From Sphacelaria rigidula (lineage: Eukaryota > Phaeophyceae > Sphacelariales): 29,967 nt of DNA. The notes beneath the pieces are model-generated. The model was given only the letters and a program-made list of their open reading frames with translations, did no database searches and was not told where the DNA came from. Shown here piece by piece: positions 27,801 to 29,967 of the stretch. Numbering within the stretch: the stretch's first letter is position 1; each line of letters begins with the position of its first letter. The position numbers were made by a program, and so were the translations under genes. The DNA is taken from contig CAXNAA020000071.1 in assembly GCA_964200075.2 (NCBI GenBank), positions 1-29,967 on the forward strand, written 5' to 3'.

Positions 27801-29837
27801 TACGCAAAGGTTGCTGAGCATTGGCACCGCCAACGCTATGCCCTGTGTGAGCCGACTCGTTTGCGTGATGTTGCTCGAGTCCAGACCTTCATCATGGGAA
27901 GCGAAATGTATGACGGGGGGGAGTGTATTCATGATCTTGCATGCCGTAGTCGTGAGACCGAAACGCATGAGGGGGAGACCGGAGGGAGAAAAAGGCTTCG
28001 GCGACTTTTCATGTTTTACGGTAGTTGCTTGACATTTTGAGCGCACATGCTTTCGAGAGAACGAGCAAGCCAAAAGGATCGGGGAGGGTTGGGGGCCAGC
28101 ATAGTGTGAAGGTGTCCCCATGACGAACAACGGGTGAGCGAAGCGGACGGGCACACATCATACACGGTAGCGGTTCGAGGAAATTCGGTAATGTTATCGT
28201 GAGAAATGTTGCAGCGTGGTAAACGTAGATCTGCCACGCGGTGCAGACGGGATCTCACCGGGCGCTCTCGACGACGAACTTGACGTTCTCGACTATGCGA
28301 GCTGGCGAAGCTCGCAGATCGCACTGAAGCAGGAGCACCTCATCCTGCGAATCTCCGGAGAAAAAGTCGTGGACTTTCGCCCTAAGCTCTCGTTCCTACA
28401 GAGTACAAAAGAGTCAAGACGTGTGGACCCGTCGGTATTCCCATGGACCAGAGGTGGTGAATAAAAAAATGACATGAACCAACCAGGCGTCGAGCACAGC
28501 CGACGTTTCCTACTCAAGATCAATGACTATTATTAGCATGAATTCTTTACATGCCGTCGCGGGTTGAACTTTCATGGGCATCGATCAGACATCGGCCCCG
28601 TCCGGCTTTTTTCTGTTGCGATCTCAACGCAATATCGGAACTCTGAGGTATGACTAAGCGATCACTCATTGTCTGTTAAACGTCTTCGAAGATACCTTGA
28701 GCTTCGGACCACGGCTAGTATTTTGCTTGTGGGGCCTTCCAATGTGTTCGTATCAGGCATGGGTTCACCTGAGACAGCTCGTGGATGGCAAGATGCCGAA
28801 CTCGCCATCCCCCGCCGGCGGAGTTCCGAAGATCCCGGGCCGCCTTGTCGCCCTCGAGCGGGGCGTACGTCAGAACTAATGCGCACGTCCCCTCTCCTTC
28901 GACCGTTGGACCTTCGCTGCCTGTTTTTCCTTCATTCCCCAGCGCGCTCAGCTCATGAATCGCGAAGTCCTCCAGTGAGCCGTATGCGTTGTCCCGATAA
29001 TACGCTGTCGGAGTAAGGTGGAAGGAGAACGAAACTGACGATTGGCCCTTCTCGGAGCGGGCTGAGCAAGGTATTTCCGATGTTTCGAGCTTCGTGATTT
29101 TCCCGCTATGTACGCCGCAGTGGCTGATCAAGGTTTGTGCGTCTTCCGTAGACTCTACAACACACTGCTTCAGGGATGTTTTTTTTCCCTTCCACTCAGC
29201 CGAAATTAACGAAGCAGCCTACAGTAAAGGTATGGTAGATGCTGGAAAGCCTTCTTCTTTTCGTCGATAGCTAGTTTCAGTGTTTTTTATCCTTTCCTGT
29301 CCTCTTCCTTCTTGTTTTTTTTTCCTTTGTTCTGTCTCTTTTTCGAGAGTTCGAGTTTTTGTTATATATATATTCCGAGTTTCGTGTAGCGAGTGTTTCG
29401 CTTTGCGTATCGTGGGTGCACATATCCTCTTACCCCGGCTGAATCCCTTGGAGATTAGTTAATGTGCGACGATGCATCAACCCATCCACGTGTCAATCAA
29501 CGACAGCCCGATAACTCACCGCCAGCATCTTCTAGCTCGGCGCTAGCGATAGCAGTCCCGCCACTACCGCTTCTTCGCCGAGCAAGCCAGCACATGACTT
29601 CTGGGGTCGCCATCCGCACCAACCTTTTCATGCACTCCTGGTACAGCGCATTTTCTAGTGACGCCGCATCATCGATGAGTTTAGCTTCATGGCAGAATCT
29701 CTTGCCTTCGTCGACGGTGATAGGTACATCGAGGCAGCTCACACTGGAGGGGGCGATCTCCTCCGAAACAGCGAGCACGAGAGACGGCAGGAAGGCATCG
29801 CCGAACCCCGGAAATGTGCGGCGCATGTCGCCCAGTG
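6701..29837 (-). CDS. RNF213-like: RNF213/mysterin-like giant E3 ubiquitin ligase, C-terminal ~1,900 residues (25 exons, 5' end off window)
   Basis: In animals RNF213 is a giant cytosolic AAA+ ATPase and ubiquitin ligase that acts on proteins and on bacterial lipopolysaccharide and coats lipid droplets. Here the part after the AAA modules is visible. The blocks come in the RNF213 order: a TDFE-like strand block (exon 3), a W-containing block before a VHID-like motif (exon 4), a helical shell with PFS..I..LLEE and LL..YV.DF motifs (exon 9), VFPK (exon 9), FLPTM (exon 12), the RZ finger (exons 13-14), and a C-terminal domain with LKHMVELWE and MTLADFLRDVLRM motifs (exons 23-24). Donor/acceptor phases are consistent except at exons 7 and 23, where the donor is ambiguous. 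The AAA+ core and start codon lie beyond the right edge. The RING finger is absent. The family call is firm; function in this organism is inferred. Confidence 0.9.
7087..7308 (-). other. Coding-like short frame in the 3' region of the RNF213-like gene
   Basis: About 70 codons ending at 7087, with KTICVVDGSGEDVIVQNKRG and LTRKYTVEVK near the end; the composition is protein-like. It falls between exon 24 and possible exon 25. No acceptor puts it in phase with exon 24, and it does not resemble the RNF213 tail. It could be part of a second gene or a chance frame. Confidence 0.25.
7371..7610 (-). CDS. RNF213-like: RNF213-like exon 24 (C-terminal helices)
   Basis: Begins after AACGGCGCAG (an acceptor 3 bases further in is equally possible). 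VRLKHMVELWELAL matches CQLKHTIALWQFLS, and RFREELPADQARVLL matches RYKADLSPENAKLLS, the last strong RNF213 block. From LVPLFK the frame can read on to a stop at 7338, adding a Lys/Arg-rich tail, or splice at CAAG|GTGCTA (7371) to exon 25. I favour splicing because the family continues beyond this point. Confidence 0.87.
7972..8185 (-). CDS. RNF213-like: RNF213-like exon 23 (donor uncertain, possible GC-AG intron)
   Basis: Starts after ACAAATTGCACAG; its first base completes the Thr codon of exon 22. AIAQALLDTIDPAISILASV matches AISGQLQSYSDACEVLSVV, and MTLADFLRDVLRM matches MQLNVYTQDILQM. No good phase-0 GT donor follows. ACAG|GCGAGT at 7972 would be a GC-type donor with the right phase; CGAC|GTGCTT would cut the conserved VLRM helix. 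Confidence 0.82.
8628..8770 (+). mobile_element. Family-A MITE copy 4, internally deleted (143 bp)
   Basis: Its left end reads TAGAGTAATTCTATGGTAGA and its right end carries GCACCCCTACCGTAG, the inverted form of the family-A end. The core is about 110 bases shorter than in the full copies, but GGCTCCTGA near the right end is shared with copy 1. It lies in the intron between exons 22 and 23. TA flanks both ends, a possible target duplication. Confidence 0.75.
8802..8959 (-). CDS. RNF213-like: RNF213-like exon 22
   Basis: 158 bases. The acceptor is CTTTCAATTAGCAG, the donor ACAAC|GTGCGA, with 2 bases left over. ELSFRYRE and LGGKIKQQRLSRADKDAI match TLVYRHD and IKNKMAQDSLPSSVISAI of RNF213. The donor lies only about 30 bases from family-A copy 4. 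Confidence 0.88.
9126..9378 (+). mobile_element. Family-A MITE copy 1, full length (~253 bp)
   Basis: Ends AGCAATGCTACAGTAGGGG and CCCCTACCGTAGCATCACTC are near-perfect inverted repeats of about 25 bases. The reverse complement aligns end to end with copy 2, including the shared core words AAATATTTTCTGAGG and TCTAGAATCGTTAGG. There is no coding capacity. It sits in the intron between exons 21 and 22. Confidence 0.9.
9921..9977 (-). CDS. RNF213-like: RNF213-like exon 21 (57-base exon)
   Basis: 57 bases, 19 residues, phase 0 at both ends. The acceptor is TCCTTCTGGATGCAG and the donor GTATGAAT. YGYTPLALIEILIKLYSNG stands where the family has a Y.......IE..I...L.GK segment. Placed by phase and order; similarity alone is weak. 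Confidence 0.68.
10304..10432 (-). CDS. RNF213-like: RNF213-like exon 20
   Basis: 129 bases, 43 residues, phase 0 at both ends. Acceptor GAAAAAACAG, donor TCACAG|GTGAAG. IRPTHIVGSHAIDLDIDRL corresponds to the RNF213 ELHVISYEVERDLTPLI segment. The preceding intron carries family-B copy 2. Confidence 0.83.
10836..11032 (-). mobile_element. Family-B TIR element copy 2, opposite orientation (~197 bp)
   Basis: AATGCGTGGGAGGACCGCG at the left and its near-perfect reverse complement ending CCACGCATT at the right form the cleanest family-B ends, followed by GACCGCATCG on both sides. The core has degenerate TTAGGA/TAGGGTTAG units (about 10890-10917) and the same TTTCAAAGCC-type word as the other copies, read in reverse. 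It lies in the intron between exons 19 and 20. Confidence 0.88.
11209..11337 (-). CDS. RNF213-like: RNF213-like exon 19
   Basis: 129 bases, 43 residues, phase 0 at both ends. Acceptor GTCACCTTCTGTTCCAG, consensus donor GTGAGTCA. TPVSFLLPSREDEGIFPLAM matches EFEILLPRRRGLGLCATALV, and LAEEHNKLV matches LIRLHNEIV, one of the clearest family matches in the window. Confidence 0.92.
11490..11654 (-). CDS. RNF213-like: RNF213-like exon 18
   Basis: 165 bases, 55 residues, phase 0 at both ends. Acceptor CGTCTTTCTATCGCAG, donor GTAACACC. NDALTLADVLG and WEAAMQGFSAAWRHSRGL follow the family pattern of a short 'tv.dvL' helix then 'f..aW' (human LLHNRITVFLSTWNKLRR). The preceding intron contains family-A copy 2 and family-B copy 3. 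Confidence 0.85.
11831..12086 (-). mobile_element. Family-A MITE copy 2, full length (~256 bp), opposite orientation
   Basis: Runs from CTGAGTGATGCGGTAGGGGT to GTGCACCCCTACCGTAGTA. It matches the reverse complement of copy 1 over its whole length with scattered substitutions, so the two are old copies of one element and not a local duplication. It lies in the intron between exons 17 and 18. TA stands next to both ends. Confidence 0.9.
12200..12402 (+). mobile_element. Family-B TIR element copy 3 with the longest telomeric array (~203 bp)
   Basis: Ends GACCGCGTAC...GACCGCATCGGATTTC and, reversed, TGCGTACG...GGACCGCATTGGAGCTTAA pair as inverted repeats. The core shares TCTCAAGACCGC and CCCTGCAGGAAT with copy 1 and then carries seven CCCTAA-type units with one CCCCAA variant (12315-12358). 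It is in the same intron as family-A copy 2, about 115 bases away. Confidence 0.9.
12315..12358 (+). repeat. Interstitial telomeric array (CCCTAA)n inside family-B copy 3
   Basis: About seven tandem CCCTAA units, one of them CCCCAA, on the plus strand (TTAGGG on the minus). It is the best-preserved array in the window and is wholly inside the inverted ends of the mobile element, so it is element cargo and not a chromosome end. Confidence 0.93.
12899..13120 (-). CDS. RNF213-like: RNF213-like exon 17
   Basis: 222 bases, 74 residues, phase 0 if the acceptor is ACTTTCCACAG (another in-frame acceptor, GCTCGCAG, lies 36 bases further in). The donor is TGG|GTACGC. STLWDIRHAVSLEGLKEGF matches KIWSCRKRITVEYLQHIV, and SRRSLLLALASLPAALQ matches AELRLVKFLPEILALQ. 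The preceding intron (2.85 kb) carries the foldback repeat. Confidence 0.85.
13121..15974 (-). other. Intron between exons 16 and 17 (2.85 kb)
   Basis: Holds the foldback repeat. The rest, including 14380-15970, has only short frames on both strands (one of 142 codons at 14545-14973, plus strand) without family character. A small extra exon cannot be excluded, but phases close without one. Confidence 0.7.
13500..14375. repeat. Foldback repeat: two tandem units facing two inverted units (~875 bp)
   Basis: Two direct units (about 13500-13690 and 13700-13895), each with GAGGA(C/T)AGAGCTTTTCAT, AAAATCTTC, CCTTCACCT.CTGGTAGCT and CCGAAATGTTGGGGTCCT, are followed by two units in reverse (about 13925-14137 and 14160-14375). 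The outer ends pair as GATCATCAAAATTGAGGA against TCCTCAATTTTGATGATC. The centre is the perfect palindrome GATCCGATCGGATC (13908-13921). No coding frame. It lies in the 2.85-kb intron between exons 16 and 17. Confidence 0.9.
15975..16179 (-). CDS. RNF213-like: RNF213-like exon 16
   Basis: 205 bases. The acceptor is CACTTCGTCGTTTCTGTAG and the donor is the near-consensus GTAAGTGATG. The single entry base completes the Thr codon of exon 15. RVAWEAAFCTEYLSAVSG corresponds to MRNNWEKEIAAVISPELE of RNF213, followed by an Ala-rich helix. Confidence 0.88.
16549..16883 (-). CDS. RNF213-like: RNF213-like exon 15
   Basis: 335 bases. Acceptor after CGGACCACTGACAG, donor GTGAGACA, phase 0 in and 2 bases left. 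TTRLVMHLAGVTAAA matches LLIRLLTHLALLLGA, and NNEQLAIGVHLSLLGE matches SADETIGVVHLVLRRLL. This opens the C-terminal helical domain. Confidence 0.88.
17376..17498 (-). CDS. RNF213-like: RNF213-like exon 14: second half of the RZ zinc finger
   Basis: 123 bases, 41 residues, phase 0 at both ends. Acceptor TTAAAATTCACCAG, donor GATGAG|GTGATG. VCPKEGCKRTLGGTDHKP matches ICIDCHAPIGGIDHKP, supplying the last Cys pair and the IGG..H signature. The Cys pair is spaced CxxxxC instead of CxxC. ARGYCLDTLDE follows where the animal protein has QTGHVLG. Confidence 0.9.
18005..18103 (-). CDS. RNF213-like: RNF213-like exon 13: first half of the RZ zinc finger
   Basis: 99 bases, 33 residues, phase 0 at both ends. 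The acceptor follows a CTCCTCCCTG tract and ends AAAGCAG; the donor is GTGAGCTACC. HQCGCGYIYAVTECGKPM has the same spacing from first to last Cys (positions 1 and 12) as the animal CPNGHPCSVGEC. The His at position 5 is a Tyr here and an extra Cys sits at position 3. The RZ finger is the part of RNF213 known to support ubiquitylation without the RING. Confidence 0.9.
18448..18488 (-). CDS. RNF213-like: RNF213-like exon 12 (41-base microexon, FLPTM motif)
   Basis: A 41-base exon between TGACGTTTCAG and GTGAGTTC. With the base left by exon 11 it encodes AFLPTMDSGMTLAK, nearly identical in pattern to the AFLPTMPEDLLAQA motif that precedes the RZ finger in RNF213. The motif match and phase fit make it secure despite its size. 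Confidence 0.88.
18796..18925 (-). CDS. RNF213-like: RNF213-like exon 11
   Basis: 130 bases. Acceptor CTTAACCCCACAG, donor CAAG|GTGCGTGC, phase 0 in and 1 base left over. SSLDDVLWARLMVHVAAAAM matches the RNF213 segment SNLDGTVTEMAIHAAAVLL, followed by a Pro-containing turn as in the family. Confidence 0.87.
18926..20834 (-). other. Intron between exons 10 and 11 (1.9 kb)
   Basis: No repeats or coding-like frames that I can support. Phase 0 at both ends. Confidence 0.65.
20835..20972 (-). CDS. RNF213-like: RNF213-like exon 10
   Basis: 138 bases, 46 residues, phase 0 at both ends. The acceptor is TTTTTCCTTCGTCAG and the donor CCGCAG|GTATATGG. It begins VALEQEGGGEAFLRAQLRR and ends SAFMAGDKLPQ. 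Its position fits the RNF213 stretch between the VFPK block and the SNLDG...AIHAAAVL block, but residue similarity is weak. The intron before it is 2.3 kb. Confidence 0.8.
21176..21301. repeat. 126-bp stretch bounded by 13-base perfect inverted repeats
   Basis: GGGGGAGCGTACG at 21176-21188 and CGTACGCTCCCCC at 21289-21301 are exact reverse complements. The interior has no open frame or repeats. It could be a small transposon remnant or a cruciform; no target duplication is evident. It lies in the intron between exons 9 and 10. Confidence 0.5.
21657..22582 (-). pseudogene. Coding-like remnant in the exon 9-10 intron, unidentified
   Basis: A 223-codon frame (22582-21911) ends, and a hydrophilic frame begins in another phase (about 21975-21657) with words such as GGRRGPHRKKRYTSGLVDEE. 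The residue composition of the second piece looks like real protein; the first includes a Cys-rich QCEKCRECICPACPH stretch. The two frames would need a frameshift to join. This may be a decayed mobile-element gene. I do not recognise either piece. Confidence 0.3.
23229..25064 (-). CDS. RNF213-like: RNF213-like exon 9: 612-residue E3-shell exon lacking the RING
   Basis: By far the largest exon, 1,836 bases, from acceptor CAATTAG to donor GACGAG|GTGTGT, phase 0 at both ends. Within it, FPFSFFIYRLLEE (residues ~64-76) matches VPFSWKIKDYLEE; LLRRYVHDF (~142) matches LLQCYLKDF; HYRFWHCEHELRLYF (~215-229) matches AYQRFRSRLQNFSRI; and PRLAMVFPKEA (~536-546) matches HQWVFPKDV. In animal RNF213 the RING C3HC4 finger lies between the last two blocks. 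Here that interval is about 310 residues of helical and Asn/Asp-rich sequence without paired CxxC motifs. The exon could be misread as a complete gene because of an internal ATG at 25049, but coding frame and acceptor extend above it. Confidence 0.92.
25436..25552 (-). CDS. RNF213-like: RNF213-like exon 8
   Basis: 117 bases, 39 residues, phase 0 at both ends. The acceptor is AATGTACAG and the donor TTCAAG|GTACTG. VTQAFSAVLAHMDRNSGL matches VTPLLASMISFIDRDGNL of RNF213, and GIWMKLFK matches the following DLWMFIFSD. This frame overlaps longer but meaningless frames on the same strand. Confidence 0.87.
25553..26660 (-). other. Intron between exons 7 and 8 (about 0.95-1.1 kb)
   Basis: Its 5' border depends on which exon 7 donor is used (26661 or 26502). 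Contains AT-rich sequence and nothing recognisable as coding. Confidence 0.6.
26661..26873 (-). CDS. RNF213-like: RNF213-like exon 7 with acidic/charged insertion (3' border uncertain)
   Basis: Starts after TTGATCGGTAG in phase 0. QLELLLDACSGACKM and FVQTAWGSIIDQ match the EACNQDALQEAGTF and FRHTLWKRVQ region of RNF213. A strongly charged stretch rich in Glu and Lys follows, with no animal counterpart. Two phase-0 donors are possible: GTACAG (exon ends 26661, 71 codons) or GTGCGC (ends 26502, 124 codons). The shorter form aligns better with exon 8. On the plus strand the insertion appears as a long pyrimidine tract (about 26590-26700). Confidence 0.65.
26972..27043 (-). CDS. RNF213-like: RNF213-like exon 6
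   Basis: A 72-base phase-0 exon of 24 residues. The acceptor is ACGTGCTGCAG and the donor GTGAGGGT. GRVVSRILQSEQIL matches the RNF213 helix RRVVLLLGLLNEDD. It continues exon 5 in order and phase. Confidence 0.75.
27170..27244 (-). CDS. RNF213-like: RNF213-like exon 5
   Basis: A 75-base phase-0 exon of 25 residues between a pyrimidine-rich acceptor (ending CCTCCGGCAG) and the donor GTATTGTA. TTLRASIAHLAYGRNRC corresponds to the RNF213 helix LLRSCVQSAVGMLRD. Too short to be found by length; supported by phase and family order. Confidence 0.75.
27592..27886 (-). CDS. RNF213-like: RNF213-like exon 4
   Basis: 295 bases. The first base completes the Arg codon left open by exon 3, and it exits in phase 0 at CAGAG|GTAATC. 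HVVLLLHLIRG and RWRCAFVDSVG match the RNF213 block YFITKLSR...GGLWQSVHIDDL, a buried strand followed by a Trp and an acidic turn. Another frame is also open here, but only this one fits the phases of both neighbours. Confidence 0.85.
28259..28395 (-). CDS. RNF213-like: RNF213-like exon 3
   Basis: 137 bases. The acceptor is CTCTTTTGTACTCTGTAG and the donor GTGAGATC. It enters in phase 0 and leaves 2 bases. It encodes the strand-turn-helix EVLLLQCDLRASPARIVEN, the counterpart of the RNF213 ILIFQTDFE...AQLIASAK segment. An open frame on the opposite strand covers the same bases but has no family match. Confidence 0.87.
28769..29004 (-). CDS. RNF213-like: RNF213-like exon 2
   Basis: 236 bases, after an acceptor with the tract TTCTCCTTCCACCTTACTCC and ending at CTCAG|GTGAAC. 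The 2-base entry joins the 1-base exit of exon 1 to give Ala. YYRDNAYGSLEDFAIHEL matches the YF.....NSFADFLQAHL block of RNF213; a LVLTYAP strand follows. The intron before it (29005-29519) holds only a pyrimidine-rich stretch and a short TA run. Confidence 0.87.
29520..29837 (-). CDS. RNF213-like: RNF213-like exon 1 of window (post-AAA region)
   Basis: The first exon in the window, 318 bases, bounded by a pyrimidine-rich acceptor ending GATCGCAG and a GTGAGTTAT donor. It enters with 2 bases of a codon and leaves with 1. It encodes 105 residues. The segment YQECMKRLVRMATPEV matches the RNF213 stretch of type EEAKSILLNCATPDAV that follows the AAA modules. A family-A element begins about 60 bases upstream, in the preceding intron. 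Confidence 0.85.
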
Positions 29838-29899
29838 CTGCGATCAGAACAGGTAGAGGACATGCGCGGAACCAGCAGGGTGGTGGGCTGGGCGATGTA

Positions 29900-29967
29900 G
29901 AGCATTGCTACGGTAGGGGTGCACTTTTTTCGCGAAATTTTGTCTGGTACAGGGGCTCCTCACGCTT
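29900..29967 (+). mobile_element. Family-A MITE copy 3, cut by the window edge
   Basis: GAGCATTGCTACGGTAGGGG followed by TGCAC and a T-rich stretch, then TTTTGTCTGGTACAGGGGCT, matches the left end of copy 1 base for base with few changes. The remainder is beyond the window. It lies in the intron upstream of exon 1. Confidence 0.85.

Noticed and set aside
27621-28154. Long minus-strand frame (177 codons) as an exon
   Set aside because: Its frame disagrees with the phase of exons 3 and 5. The other open frame from 27886 fits the phases and the RNF213 motif.
28216-28464. Plus-strand 82-codon frame with protein-like composition
   Set aside because: It is the shadow of minus-strand exon 3, which has better splice borders and a family match.
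1-29967. tRNA, rRNA, CRISPR or bacterial operon features
   Set aside because: No cloverleaf-type B-box context, ribosomal RNA stretches, spaced direct repeats or packed genes were seen on either strand.

Overview
The window is nuclear DNA of an intron-rich eukaryote. No bacterial-style gene packing, tRNA, rRNA or CRISPR array is visible. Short coding blocks sit between introns of about 100 to 2,900 bases with GT...AG borders, and arrays of the TTAGGG-type telomeric repeat occur internally. Intron density, intron length and composition would fit an alga such as a brown alga, but the sequence does not settle the lineage.

Almost the whole window (about 29837 down to 6701, minus strand) is the 3' part of one giant gene. 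I assembled 25 exons by hand. Splice phases agree across all but two boundaries, and one frame runs from the right edge to about position 7371. The roughly 1,900 encoded residues follow, in order, the C-terminal part of the AAA+ giant E3 ubiquitin ligase RNF213 (mysterin). Exons 1-4 match the region after the AAA modules. Exons 5-9 match the helical E3 shell. Exons 10-12 match the block that ends in an FLPTM motif. Exons 13-14 form the RZ zinc finger. Exons 15-24/25 match the C-terminal helical domain. The AAA+ core must lie beyond position 29967. The RING finger found in animal RNF213 between the shell and the VFPK block is missing: both flanking blocks lie in one uninterrupted 1,836-base exon with no C3HC4 pattern between them. 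The RZ finger is kept.

The introns and the 3' flank are full of small mobile elements. Family A (four copies; two are about 255 bases, one is internally deleted, one is cut by the right edge) has about 25-base inverted ends containing CTACGGTAGGGGTGCAC. Family B (three copies of about 200 bases) has 40-50-base inverted ends around a core of (CCCTAA)n telomere-like repeats. A third repeat forms an approximately 875-base foldback (two tandem units facing two inverted units) inside a 2.9-kb intron.

Positions 1 to about 6700 hold no gene I can support. They contain a 42-base minisatellite (2039-2293), a fragment of the foldback repeat, a decayed coding-like stretch (about 2600-3495), a trinucleotide repeat and one family-B element. 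The end of the RNF213-like gene is uncertain: either a stop at 7338, or splicing on into an exon at 6846-6701. All family comparisons were made from memory of the RNF213 family; no search was run.
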